A stretch of 64,000 nt of DNA from Epiperipatus broadwayi (taxonomy: Eukaryota; Onychophora; Udeonychophora; Euonychophora; Peripatidae), in contig JAQFVV010000036.1 in NCBI GenBank assembly GCA_028023455.1, forward strand, positions 8,626,007-8,690,006. Direction: 5' to 3'. Under the pieces are notes generated by a model. The model was given only the letters and a program-made list of their open reading frames with translations. It was not told the DNA's origin and ran no database searches. Shown here in pieces: positions 46,740 to 58,140 of this stretch (within the stretch, counting starts at the first letter, position 1; each line of letters opens with the position of its first letter). A program made the position numbers and the translations under genes.

Positions 46740-47585
46740 TGTATAACAGTCACTAAGGAGCGCTTTCAACTAACTTGTACCTTTGTCAACTATCACGTTT
46801 AAAATATCAGCTTTCCCATAATTCAATGATGTCAATTTTTCCATAATTCTGTGATCTTAATATTTGCTGCTTGCCTATTAACCAAATATTGCTTGTATTT
46901 ACATATTAACATCGCCTCTTTAATTTTCCTTTTATTATTATTTCTTTCAGTTTCCAATATTTTTATGTTGTTATAATTAAAATCGAAATCATATATACAT
47001 GATTTATTATGGTCATAAAAGACAGAAGCTGATAAATTATCATTATTTTTAAAATTTTGTTTTGTATGTTGAACCCTTTTAAATAACAATAAGTGTTCCT
47101 TTGTTATTTTTTCCAATGTGCACCTCGATTCACCTATATATCCATGGCCACACCCACATGTCCATTTGTAAATGATACAATTTTTATTTGTAAATAAAGT
47201 TTTATCCTTTGAATTGTTTATTAATTTATTTAATGTAGGTGGTGCATAAAATGCAATAGCACATATTCCTTTATAAATTTTCTTAATGAAACTTGCCTGT
47301 TGATTTGAAATATATGGTATTGTTATCCACAATTTTTTATCAGAAGAATTAACACTATTATTATTTTTATATTTATAAGTAAAATTTTTAATAGGATAAT
47401 AAACAGAATCATAATTGTATCCAATGTTTAACAATTCATTATAATAAGTTTCAATATTTTTAGTTTTATCTGATATATATTTACAAAGGTTATCATTTCT
47501 AAATAAAAAGGATTTCAAACCTGCCATTTTATGTGACATTGGTACTTTTGATTCATATGGAATATATCCTTTTTTTGTTATTGGT
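46740..47585 (-). pseudogene. PLE, C-terminal RT linker and GIY-YIG endonuclease (left half of inverted pair)
   Basis: Coding sequence runs on the minus strand from about 47585 to the stop at 46832: GYIPYESKVPMSHKMAGLKS, FLFRNDNLCKY, PYISNQQASFIKKIYKG, then the endonuclease CIIYKWTCGCGHGYIGES with R and the KRKIKEAMLICK segment, ending ITELWKN. It is closely related to the 8380-9543 protein. The non-coding 3' end (46831-46740) contains GTTGAAAGCGCTCC, the probable PLE terminus, next to a TA run. Everything before the linker, including YVDD, is absent because the element is cut at the junction with a second copy. Confidence 0.85.
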
Positions 47586-48431
47586 ATCAGTGAAATGTAC
47601 GGATCAATTGACAGAATGACTTCTATTGAAATAATTAAGAATGCATTTAAATTAAAAAATTTTAACATTAAAATAATAAAATTTATTATTGAAACATTAA
47701 ACTTTATTGATAGAAACATTTATGCAATTTTTAAGCATGAATTTTATAAAATGAATAATGGGTGGCCCATGGGACTTCCTACCATTGCCGAGATATGTAA
47801 TTTTGTTATATCTACATATGAAGAAAATATTTTAAAAAAGGATCATTATCAGAAAGATATTATTTTATACAATCGATATGTTGATGATGTGTTTGTTTGT
47901 GGAAAGCCAAATGCTATTAATGATTTGTTCAAGGAATTAAATAATATAAAGTTCTTAAAATGGATTAAAACAGATGAAAATTTAATGAGTATACAATTTT
48001 TAGATCTCAAGATAACCAGAAACAAGAATAAACTGGATTAGTATATGACTCTTAAACCAATAGCAAAAAGAGGATATATTCCATATGAATCAAAAGTACC
48101 AATGTCACATAAAATGGCAGGTTTGAAATCCTTTTTATTTAGAAATGATAACCTTTGTAAATATGCATCAGAGAAAACTAAAAATATTGAAACTTATTAT
48201 AATGAATTGTTAAACGTTGGATACAATTATGATTCTGTTTATTATACTATTAAAATTTTTACTTATAAATATAAAAATAATAATAGTGTTAATTCTTCTG
48301 ATAAAAAATTGTGGATATCAATACTATATATTTCAAATCAACAGGCAAGTTTCATTAAGAAAATTTATAAAGGAATATGTGGTATTGCATTTTATGCACC
48401 ACCTACATTAAATAAATTATTGTCTAAGTAA
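47586..48431 (+). pseudogene. PLE, RT core and linker (right half of inverted pair)
   Basis: The plus strand reads MTSIEIIKNAF, then FIDRNIYAIFKHEFYKMNN, GWPMGLPTIAEICNF, YNRYVDDVFVCG (about 47870-47905) with the catalytic DD, and IQFLDLKITR. A TAG stop at 48039-48041 interrupts the frame. Homology then continues in frame with MTLKPIAKRGYIPYESK to PPTLNKL. It ends at 48431, before the endonuclease. The stretch from GYIPYESK is nearly identical to the left half on the other strand, so the two copies are close relatives. Confidence 0.85.
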
Positions 48432-49027
48432 ACCCGAGATCCCATAATGATATTCTCAGCTGAATCATTTGCTTTACCTACCATTTATCGCCGCCTTCTT
48501 TGTAGTATTATTATTAGTATTATTATCATGTTTATTATAGTGTTTATTTAAACTAAAAATATCTTTAAAGGAAAAATTGCATTAACTTTAAAGAACTATT
48601 AAATATGTTTCGTTTGGAAATCTTTGCCATATTGAATTAAATGTTTTGACCAGAAGCTTCACACTGTCAGATAAATACTATTCAATAATATATATATATA
48701 TATGTATTTAATGGAAAAACCAGTACGGAGGAAGCTGAAACTATGAACTAAAGTTATTGTATTTTTATTTTGTTTGTTATTGGTTTTTTTTTAAAAAAAA
48801 AAAAAACCAGAAAAATATTTATGCAATATTTACTTACTATAAGATCTTTCTATTGACTCGTTGTAAATCGTAAGATTTCGCAAGTATTAATGTATAATAA
48901 GAATTGTGGACTTAATTAGTGAAGTATTGAATAGCTTCACACTCTTAGATCTAACCACTTCAGCTTCACCTATTCATATATAAAAGTAGGTTGAAGTAAA
49001 GAAGGGTTTCCCTCTTTTCTTCTGAGC
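48432..49027. other. Non-coding A+T-rich DNA
   Basis: No feature was recognised apart from short TA and poly-A runs. Confidence 0.5.
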
Positions 49028-49117
49028 GTAAGCTTGTGGCTAAGACCTGTAGAGGTCCCTACCTTCGAATTTTTCAGACACTTATTCATAAGGTTACAGC
49101 CTTAGTAAATATTATTT
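49028..49117 (+). repeat. Family E repeat
   Basis: It starts GTAAGCTTGTGGCTAAGACC, continues TGTAGAGGTCCCTACCTTCG and ends GCCTTAGTAAATATTATTTA. Confidence 0.7.
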
Positions 49118-51954
49118 ATAAATAAGTGTAATACTGTTGGGTATAAGTATGCCAGGTCATTTAATTTTATAATTTAATTTTAATGGGTTTATTAGAATGA
49201 ATAGACATTCTACCATTCTCAGGTAATATTAATATTATTATATTTGCTAAACGTTTTGCAAGTTAATGTATATTTAATAATTTTTATTCTTGGAGATTTT
49301 AATATCTCATTCTTAGCTAATTTAAATGTGTGGTATTTCACTCGGTTTTATCTAAATTAGCTAAAGAAGTTTATCAAAGGGTTTTTCATTCATTTGTTTT
49401 ACAAATGCTACCTTAATAATTAACCGCAAATATTTTTATACATGCATTGAGTATTACTTTTCTCACACCTAATTCACAGTCTTTTAAATGTCCACTAGCC
49501 ACTATATTTTAATATTTAATATTTTATTATGTGTGCATTGTACCTTTGCCGAGAATTTTATATGCATTTAACTTTTAAGTAATTCTTATATAGTCGGTTG
49601 ACATAGTTTGCATTGTTGGTTTTGACATTGATTATATGCATTGTATTTTAAAATTCTTGTTGATTTAGACAGTTAAAGTGATGTTATATCTTGTTATTAG
49701 TTAAGTATTTGTTAACCTCATAGAGCAAGGTTTTGGTGATTATTATTAGTATGCCTGATGGTGTAGACAAGGTCTTCCATCCTTATTGTATTGCTTTTCC
49801 ATGAGGTGATGGTGTCCATTCTCAGTGAGAATTATTATATATTAGATATTGTATTTTAGTGATTGTAATCACATGTTTAGATCCCATGGAGAGGACCATA
49901 TTTTCTGGTGCATCTTTTCTGTTCCTGATGCACTGAGACAAGGTCCAGGCATCCTTTTTTGTCTGCCTCAAAGATATGTACTTTTGGAAGCCACCACGTT
50001 TTTAAGAAGTTGTTCAGCTCTGCAGAGCATATGTGTATTTATTTTGGCCTATCATTCATGATATATTAATGCTATTTCCACCACAGTAGGTGATGTTGCA
50101 TTTGTTTTTAGATATATAATCACAAGATATGCTTGTTTGAGGAACTTTGTTTCTTCAGGTTGTATTTAGGTATTTTTAATGCTTAAAGGTATATCAATGT
50201 CTGAATTGTGCTGTTATAATAGTTTTATCATCCACAAATCAACCAATAATAATTTATATTTATTTTTAAGTATGTAGATTATGCATATGGTTATAAGTGG
50301 CAGTTCACACATACTAATTTTAATATGTTCATCCAGAGTTTTCACCGCTGGAATTGTAAGTCTTTTAAATTCCAATTTTGCAACATTTGGTTTAATTATT
50401 TTTATGTAGACAGAATTTATTAAAATAGGTGTATAAATGACCTCTGATAAGTGGCCCATGCATCTAATTTAATTTGAAGTTAGCTTAGATTTACTTAAGT
50501 GCATCACTAGCTATAATCTTAATAGTGTCAGTGTAACTAATGATAATTTAAAATATATCTGTATATTCTAGTCCCAGCTTAGCTTTTACTTAGCTCATGG
50601 TATACAATATAAATCTATTAGTGTATTATTCTGGTTGTTAAATAACACCACAGTATTATGAAATGTGTCAATTAAACTTAAGGTTATGTTTGTTAAGCTC
50701 ATAACATTTGTAATTAAAGTAAAGAGATTGAGAATCCTTAATCATTTAAGGAGATTATTTGGATAAAATTAAATATCAAATAGCCTCTGTTTATCTTGTA
50801 TTTATTTTTTTGTTGTGTGTTTGTTAAAATAAACAGTTAAAAATAAAAAAGTTAAAGAGGAATAATCAGTAGTTTCAGTCAAATAAAATGTTACAATTTC
50901 TGTAAGTCAAAATGTTTAAAAGATAACAGCGCCATCTTGGCAATGTTTGTTCCAGTACTTTTTTGTAAATATTTATTCTTTATTGTTATTAATAAACCAA
51001 TTTTATTATTATTTAAAAAAAGTTTAGTTTCTGTTTGTTTTTCTTTTATATGATATTGTCTTGAGTTCCAAAGGTTCACAAAAATTTCATAAAATACACA
51101 AAATATATATTATACTGGTTTAAATTATATAAAGCCATACTAATCCTTGTGATTCTCAGATTGAATCACAGTAACAGATAATCACATATTTACAGATATT
51201 TAATAAAATGCTCACTTAAAATTGATTTTAAGTTATTATTATTTCTTACCAGACTGAAGATTATGCCATGTGAAATGAAAGATATTAGTCATTCAGAAGA
51301 GTATTTACTATGCTTTAAAACTGCACATTTTCTTCCATTATCTTGTATAGTTTAAAACCCATCTGCATTTGATGTCCTTAAAAGATTGTCTGTGAGTATG
51401 TGGAAAGGCATAAAAAGTACCCTTGTCCTTTTCCCAGCTCGAGTGATGTCTTGGGTAATAGGCCATAATTGGTTTAAATTTAGATTAACTAATCAAATTT
51501 TTAAATTAGTATATTTTCTTTAGTATAACATAAGATAGTTATCTTATGGTCAGCCAAGATATCACTCACTTGTTTATTAATCCAAGCAATCATTTATTAT
51601 GCAACTTAAACTTTCATCTTGCACAAGAGTTTAGTTTCAAACCCCTGAGATTGTTTACTCTTGTTGTCTTGTTAATAATAATTTAGTGAGATAGTCTTTC
51701 CAACAAAGTATCATTTGTTTTATTCAGAGTCTATGATCTGACAATAGGCCGATTCTATTAAATAATAATTTAAATTGTCTTTTATATTATTTGTGGTAAA
51801 TTATTAATATGCCACAATAGTTATTTGCATTGGCATTAGATTTGGTCTTGGTCCAATTGTATATCTCTGGATCATCTTTCATCCTTGATTTTATTGTAAC
51901 CCCACTGAGCCAAGTTGTTAGGAGTCTCTAGTAGTTTGTTTCTAATAATAGTTT
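49118..51954. other. Non-coding A+T-rich DNA
   Basis: No gene was recognised. The open frame at 49849-50061 lies in a slightly more complex stretch (about 49730-50070) but shows no domain. Confidence 0.45.
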
Positions 51955-52340
51955 TCATTATCTTTCATCTCTTCTTTCATATATTATCATTTATTATCAT
52001 CATTTCTCGCTAATAGTTTATCTTTCATCTTCTTCATCTCCTTCATTTCCATCTCTTCGCATATTCTTCTCATATCTCTCTTCCACATCATTTCATCTTT
52101 TCTTTTCATTTCTCTCTTCCATTATCTTTCTCATCTTCCATCTCTTCTTACATCATCATCATCTTATCATCTCTAAAATATTATAATTTTCATCATCATC
52201 ATCTTCCATATCCCTTTTCCATGTCTTCCATTCACATCTCATTTTCATCATCAATTTCATCTCCTTCATTTCCATCTTATCACATCATCCATCTCTCTCT
52301 CTTCCCCTCATCTCATCTCTCCAACTTTCACATTTTTGTC
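51955..52340 (+). repeat. Pyrimidine-rich low-complexity tract (CAT/CTT)
   Basis: About 385 bp are dominated by CATC, TTTC and CTTC words on the plus strand with few G residues. The translation at 52221-52463 is an artefact of this composition. Confidence 0.85.
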
Positions 52341-52380
52341 ACCTCCCCTCCAACATCACTAATTCAATATAAAAAAGGTC

Positions 52381-52414
<34 letters not shown>

Positions 52415-52913
52415 CAATAGATGGAGCTTTAACAATAGCTCTAAACAAGCTTTGTTTACATAAGTGCCGAGAGAGATAGAATTCAAAATCTCTATATTGA
52501 TTCTCCCTATCTCCAGACCAGCTGGTTTCAAGCTTAATAGCTCATGTCTGGGAGACTAGAAACTAGACCTAAAATACCAACTCAAAAGTTAGCACTTATC
52601 AAACACGTTTCTATCAATTTGAAAGCATGAATTTATCGGATACGTAAATGTCTTCAAATCCAGCTTAACAAACCAGATAGTTATATGGGTCTGAATTCAG
52701 CTCAGTTTCACCATATAGTAAAAGCCTCTGCAATGTATAGCATTGCAAAAACCTTCAAAGGTACACTTATAATAATTAAAACAAGTTATAAATTTCATAA
52801 CTTGCTTTTAAGCTTGCATTTTATGATCAATAGATGGAGCTTTACCAATAGCTCTAAACAAGCTTTGTTTACATAAGTGCTGAGAGAGATAGAATTCAAA
52901 ATCTCTATCGATT

Positions 52914-52979
52914 CTCCCTACCTCCAGATTATCTGGTTTCAAGCTTAATGGCTCATGTCAGTGAAGGGCTGGGAGACTA
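52914..52979 (-). ncRNA. Hammerhead-like motif, family C
   Basis: On the minus strand, the outer stem UCUCCC pairs with GGGAGA, the internal loops are AGCC and GUA, and the inner stem CUUCA pairs with UGGAG with one G-U. The 5' core reads CUGACAUGA, two bases longer than canonical. A stem II with AGC/GCU pairs follows, then GAAA. Stem III is damaged here (ACCAGAUAAU). The first unit (near 52510-52535) keeps stem III as ACCAG with CUGGU and a GUC triplet. The stem I helices are convincing, but the core insertion makes activity doubtful. Confidence 0.45.
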
Positions 52980-53334
52980 GAAACTAGACCTAAAGTTCCA
53001 ACTCAAAAGTTAGCATTTATCAAACACGTGCCTATTAATTTGAAAGCATGAATTTATTGGACACGTAAATGTCTTCAAATCCAACTTAACAAAACAGATA
53101 GTTATATGGGTCTGAATTCAGCTCAGTTTCACCATATAGTAAAAGCCTCTGCAATATATAGCATTGCAAAAACCTTCAAAGATACACTTATAACAATGAA
53201 AACAAGTTATAAATTTCATAACTTGCTTTTAAGCTTGCATTTTATGATCAATATATGGAGCTTTACCAATAGCTCTAAACAAGCTTTGTTTACATAAGTG
53301 CCGAGAGAGATAGAATTCAAAATCTCTATCGATT

Positions 53335-53400
53335 CACCCTACCTCCAGATTAGCTGGTTTTGAGCTTAATGGCTCATGTCAGTGAAGGGCTGGGAGACTA
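53335..53400 (-). ncRNA. Hammerhead-like motif, family C, unit 3
   Basis: It has the same layout as in unit 2, with CUUCA and UGGAG inner strands and the CUGACAUGA core. The GAAA box is changed to AAAA and stem III to ACCAGCUAAU. The outer stem UCUCCC faces GGGUGA. It is a remnant. Confidence 0.4.
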
Positions 53401-53540
53401 GAAACTAGACCTAATGTTCCAATTCAAAAGTTAGCATTTATCAAACACGTGCTTATCAATTTGAAAGCATGAATTTATCAACACGTAACTGTCTTCAAAT
53501 CCAGCTTAAGAAACTAGATAGCTATATGGGCCTGACTTAA

Positions 53541-54360
53541 GTAAATTATAAATTAAATAATTCTATGCTTAGATTAATATTGTTAAAGATTTCTGTTAAA
53601 ATTAGAAATTACTTTCAATAAATTTAAATTAGCCCTGTAATCAGGGCTAATTAATTAATGAAAAGAAGAATTAAGCAGCATATCTACCCATACAGCTGTT
53701 AAAACTTGACTTCAATTGTCTTACAGTGAAAACAATCCAGAACATCAAATTAAATCACAATTGGAATTTTTATTAACTAAAGTGTCTGAATTGTATTATG
53801 TTCACTATAATGCCATGAATGGGTAAAAATAGTACCGAAACTCATTGAATAAAATAGAATTAAAATTATTTAACAATACTTGTACTCAATATTGAGTTTA
53901 TTATAAATGCAAACAAGTAAAAAGGTAAAATAGTCTTTAAAGTTTAACTTCAGTGCAAAATCATCTCAAAAGAGAATAGTGATAGAAAAGGTAGCTTTCC
54001 ATTAGATAGGAGGGTAGAATAATTTTTTATCCTTCTTTTACATTCTACCTAAGAATAATTAGATATAGATATTTTTTAAAAAAGTTTTAAACCAAAAAGC
54101 ATTGTAATTTACTGGGCTTAAAATTACAATCAAGAACGACTCCCTAAATATTTTTTTTAAAAATTGAATATATTTACTTTAATCTAAGTTTTACAGATTG
54201 ATAACTACGTTGTAAGTTTAAAAAAGGCATACTTTTAAAGTGGATAAAAATGTGTGAAAGATATTTATGTTACAAGCCACTATTATCATTATATCGTCAT
54301 TCTAATTTTAGAAAATAAAAATAAAGAGAGAATAAAAAAGAAAAGATATAATGTATAATA
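53541..54360. other. Non-coding A+T-rich DNA
   Basis: No feature was recognised. Confidence 0.5.
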
Positions 54361-54391
54361 AGCTTGCTAATAGCTCTTAACAAGCTTTTCA

Positions 54392-54465
54392 TAATATCAC
54401 GAACCCCAGACCAGTTTCTGCTTCTGGCTTCCTCAGTAAGATGCAAAGAATATCCAAACATTAGA
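54392..54465 (-). ncRNA. Hammerhead remnant, family A
   Basis: On the minus strand the core is CUGAGGA, which differs from the standard only at tolerant position 7. Then come AGCCAGAAGCA as stem II region, GAAA, ACU with GGU stem III, C17 and UGGGG. The 5' inner strand has become UCUUA and the outer helix is disturbed by insertions. Confidence 0.5.
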
Positions 54466-54526
54466 TTTAAAACAGCAGGTCAAGCCCAGCACTTTATCTA
54501 ATGGCTAACTATTAAGTTGGAAATAT

Positions 54527-54583
54527 GAATATCCTAGCACCTCACTGAGGAAGCCAGAAAAAGAAACTGGTCTGGGGATATTC
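54527..54583 (+). ncRNA. Hammerhead motif, family A
   Basis: Outer stem GAAUAU pairs with AUAUUC. The 5' loop is CCUAGCA, and the inner stem CCUCA pairs with UGGGG. The core is CUGAGGA (position 7 changed), followed by GAAA, stem III ACU with GGU and a GUC triplet. The stem II region AGCCAGAAAAA has lost its pairs, so activity is doubtful. Confidence 0.5.
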
Positions 54584-54680
54584 TGAAAACCTTGTTGGGA
54601 GCTATTGTCAAGCTCATTAGATAAGATTTGTAATTCAAGCTTGTAAAATTAGGTGATATGATATATTACTTGATTTCTTT

Positions 54681-54702
54681 GCGCGCGCGCGCGCACACAC
54701 AC
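54681..54702. repeat. GC/CA alternating purine-pyrimidine run
   Basis: A GCGCGCGC run followed by CACACAC; such sequence can adopt Z-DNA in principle. Confidence 0.9.
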
Positions 54703-55224
54703 CCAACAGTTGAACGAATGTACTGCACCATAATCACAATTAATAAGAGAGATGATAGATGGCTTAAGAAATCATGATGGCTAATCCCTTCCATTAATTC
54801 TAATAAAATAAGCCAAGAAGATAAAAGAAATTGAAAGAAAAAAATAATGATAATTAATTAATAATAAATGTAATAATTAATGAAGTAAATTAAAAAAATA
54901 AAGTTTCATTCATTTTGTATCCATTAGTAAGCATATATTAGAATTAACTCCAGTTGATGTTTCTATTAAATATATAAAAAATATTTTTATTTATAAAATA
55001 AATTAAAACATATATTATCCACAAATTTGTCATCCTGAGTTACAGCTTGTAATTTTCTCAACAGCAAATATTTTTTACTGAAAGATTTTAATACTTTGCC
55101 TAATTAAATCATTACCTTCTATTTTAGTCATGGTTTCTCAATCCAATAAAAGAAATCATATTGAACCTTTCAAAAATATATTTGAGATAAGTTTTAAAAA
55201 AAAATATAGAATTTCTTCCAAAAC
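54703..55224. other. Non-coding A+T-rich DNA
   Basis: No feature was recognised. Confidence 0.5.
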
Positions 55225-55312
55225 GTAAGCTTATGATTAAAAACTGTAGAGGTCCCTACTATTGCATTTCACGCGCATATTCTTGAGATTACAGCCTTAG
55301 TAAATATTACTT
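55225..55312 (+). repeat. Family E repeat
   Basis: It starts GTAAGCTTATGATTAAAAAC, continues TGTAGAGGTCCCTAC and ends ACAGCCTTAGTAAATATTAC. Confidence 0.7.
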
Positions 55313-56808
55313 CCAGTATCTCATATCTTAAGTTCATCAAATTTTTTTTTTTAAAAAGTCTGTTTTATTACCTGTTTTTAATATACCCAAACCAAATGAG
55401 GTAGTGATTGATCTTAAGTTATTGAACTTTTTTTTTTTAAAAAAATCCCATTGAATTTACAGTTTGATGATAGAGGGTTAACATTTAATATTCATACGAT
55501 AAATATGGCAAGGCTAATAGTAAATTAATGGTAGCAAGAATCTAAATGAATTAACTATAAGGTGGTCAAAAGACAAGTAAATATTCATTTTCATAAGGCT
55601 GAAAGAATACTCTTGCATGCGTAAGCATAATTAGACGCTGGATTTGTCATATTCTTTAAATTCGTTATAAAAAATACATCTTCTGTAAATGATTTTGTAT
55701 CTTTCATTGTTATTATCTTTCAACTAAATTATATGACCAAATGAATAAAACTTGTAAACCTTATGCCTGTTGCTATTTTAAGTTACAAATATAAAATTGC
55801 TTTGAATATTTCATTTTATAAATTTTTAAACATATTATACTCGTCAGCTCACATAACTTTTATCGCTTGAATCTGATTATAAAGACCTGTATTCCAATGT
55901 GAAATTGTGATTGATTAAACAAAAAAAAAAAACATTTTAATGTTTTAAACAAGATATTTATTTTATATAGCGTGATGTTTTATAAACTGTAATACCAATA
56001 AGCCAATAAGCTAATGCACATGCGTTTTGTAGATGTCACTATATAAATGAATGAATACTCCCACTTTTTCAAACACAAGATAAAGTCTTTGGGAAAAGAT
56101 AGAATGAATCCATCTATCTTTTCGACCCAAACGTATATGTATGGGCAAATCTTAAATGTTTGAAAATGAGAGCGTGAAGTTGTTAATTGATCACTTTAAA
56201 TTACTTTTTTACTATGTAAATGAATGACGCTTGTGAAATTGTATAGGCTCAGAAACAGTAAGCATACACGAAAATTAAAAATAAACATCTTTGAACTAAA
56301 AAAATAGCTAACGGATCAATGATTTTGCATTTTTTGTAGATAAAAATATTCATTTAAGTAACTTTTAATTTAAATGCTCCCAAAGATGACAGACCATGGC
56401 TTCTTCTCCCACACATTTCTCCTCTCACAATTTTTTTTATTAAAATCCTTTCTCCATTTAAGTAAGTATCCATAGCCCCCATTTCAACCAAAATATTAAT
56501 TAATAATTCAAAAGATCGTCTACCCTCTGATCAGACTCCTCACACAGTATACAAGATCCCATGTCCTCAAACAAATTGCAGTGCCCTATACTATAATGAA
56601 TCCCATGCATCTTTATCCAGTATCTTTCAACATTGTTACTTATATAAAAGAGCTCTTAATAAAACTAAAGATAATTCCGTTTTAGAACACCAAAGGTCCA
56701 CTGGCCATACCTTTGAACCTTCCTCTGCTTCTATTGCATATATAGAACACCATGATGTCAAATGCAATATCAAAGAAGCATGGCATATAGCTCTATATAA
56801 CATCCATG
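55313..56808. other. A+T-rich DNA, with an unidentified coding-like remnant at its right end
   Basis: The stretch 56390-56808 has a more balanced composition than its neighbours. On the minus strand it gives an interrupted reading with LFEDMGSCILCEESDQRVDD, perhaps part of a retroelement zinc-knuckle or tail domain. I cannot name the family. A hairpin with AAAAGATAG and CTATCTTTT lies at 56093-56122. Confidence 0.35.
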
Positions 56809-56816
56809 CTATAAAT

Positions 56817-57579
56817 CAGGGGTGGCCAAGATGTTGACTGCAAAGTCTATAGAAGTGAAGCTGATGTTAACATTGACAAATTATAATGATACATTCAGAG
56901 CTGATTTGAATATAAAAAATAATAAACAAAGTAAAAATTATTCTCATTTAAAAATAGTTAAATTTAAAATGACACCTGTTGTCATAAATGCAGATTGGAA
57001 GAAGCTGAAAAGAGCTAAATTATTTTTGTGTAATACTAGAGCTAAAATTCTGAGAAATATTTAATTGCCATATTCCTGAGGAGAAATGGAAATAACTTGT
57101 TCAGGAGAAACAAGAATTTTAATGAGCTGATTTTAAAACAAAGAAGTGGCAAACTTTTTAAAACACTTTATATAATAATTTAATAAATATTTTATAAAGT
57201 AATATGGACAAATTCTCATACTAGCCAGAGCTGAGATAATTTAAGAATAGTCATAATAAATTGTCTTTGATAGTTTGTATCATATTGAAAAAAATCCATC
57301 AGTTCATAAGTATCTTTTAAAAACATCACCAATATTTGTGAATATCTAAAAAGCCCTTATAAAAAAAAAAATACCAATTCATAAGTATATTCTAAAAAAA
57401 ACCAGGACTTTGAACTGTTATATTTTTTAATTATGTTTTTTTGTTTTTTCGTTGTGGTAAAAATAATGTTTTTTTTTTTTGTTGTTTCTGATTTGAAGCC
57501 CTGAAAAAAATGTAGTCACCCTTAAGTACACTTTCACCAAAAAACTCACCCCCAATATCTAAAAGTTTGACCATCCCTG
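56817..57579. mobile_element. Non-autonomous hAT-type DNA transposon with 8-bp target-site duplication
   Basis: The terminal inverted repeats are CAGGGGTGGCCAAGATG on the left and, read inward from the right end, CAGGGATGGTCAAACTT. CAGGGGTG-type ends are characteristic of hAT elements. The element is flanked on both sides by an identical 8-bp CTATAAAT (56809-56816 and 57580-57587), the duplication length expected for hAT transposases. The 763-bp interior has an 80-codon frame at 56822-57064 without a recognisable transposase domain, so it depends on an autonomous relative. It is inserted into the unidentified coding-like remnant on its left. Confidence 0.9.
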
Positions 57580-57587
57580 CTATAAAT

Positions 57588-58062
57588 TGAAAGGAAATAG
57601 GCTGTCTCCTCTGTAAAAAATGGACTTTCTAATCCATTACTTTGTATACATTTAAATATTAGTCGCCTATATATTTCATCTTTTTCAGATGAACTTTTCA
57701 TTGTGATTACGAGAGGATTAACTTCTCAAAAGTGAACAATCACTTAATATTACAAGTGTATCTTAGCTTCACCATTAACTGTATTCCAATGCATTTAGAC
57801 ATATTAATTCATGAATTGTACATTTACTACAAAGGTTTTAAAGTTAAGTTAGAAGTTTTAGAAAACAATGATGCACTATATTTTTTCCACTTTATGTATA
57901 GTAAATAACCTCTTAAGTCAATTTAGAGTGACATTTTACAATGTTTAGAAATCATTGGCCTTAAAAAAAATCAAAAGAAACCTCATAAATAAGTATATAA
58001 AATTTCTGTTGACTGTTGCTTTTGAGAGAAATGAATTCCGAATTGAGAGAGAGATGAATTGT
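57588..58062. other. Non-coding A+T-rich DNA
   Basis: No feature was recognised; the pre-insertion sequence resumes after the hAT element. Confidence 0.45.
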
Positions 58063-58140
58063 GAATTGCGTAGTTGGTTAGAGCATCGCCTTAAATTTGG
58101 TATTCTAGAATCTAAATGTCCCAGGTTCGAATCCCAGCTA
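58063..58140 (+). repeat. tRNA-derived SINE head or tRNA pseudogene
   Basis: A good A-box (GTAGTTGGTTAGAGCATC, 58070-58087) and a perfect B-box (GGTTCGAATCC, 58124-58134) are spaced as in a tRNA with a long variable arm. T-stem pairing is only about three of five, and the acceptor strands GTGAATT and AGCTATTAC do not pair well, so it is not a functional tRNA. The following A+T-rich stretch to about 58270 may be the SINE body. Confidence 0.55.

Larger units (their letters stand above)
52411..53540. repeat. Family C tandem array, about 2.7 units
   Basis: Units begin at TGATCAATAGATGGAGCTTT at 52411, 52824 and 53245, giving periods of 413 and 421 bp; the third is partial. The array follows a TA run. 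Each unit contains GCTTTGTTTACATAAGTGC, GAGATAGAATTCAAAATCTC, the ribozyme segment on the minus strand, CAAAAGTTAGCA, and GGGTCTGAATTCAGCTCAG, the counterpart of the family A and B core. The two 63-residue frames at 52685 and 53106 are identical shadows of the repeat. Unit 1 has a small deletion through the ribozyme 5' half. Confidence 0.85.
54361..54617. repeat. Family A foldback, decayed copy with two hammerhead motifs
   Basis: Arms (about 54361-54470 and 54520-54617) are inverted copies related to the arms of 191-669: AACAAGCTTT, CCCAGACCAGTTTCTGCTTC and TTAGATTTAAAA are shared, with the middle (GTCAAGCCCAGCACTTTATC) also conserved. One motif lies on each strand. Confidence 0.75.

Noticed and set aside
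49849-50061. 70-residue open frame in a stretch of more balanced composition
   Set aside because: No motif, signal peptide or related copy was recognised, so a gene call is not supported.
52411-53540. Regularly spaced repeats considered as a CRISPR-like array or a protein-coding tandem repeat
   Set aside because: The period of 413-421 bp, continuous homology across the unit and absence of spacers exclude CRISPR. The frames are repeat shadows.
58063-58140. Functional tRNA gene
   Set aside because: A- and B-boxes are good, but T-stem and acceptor stem pairing fail, so a tRNA-derived repeat is more likely.
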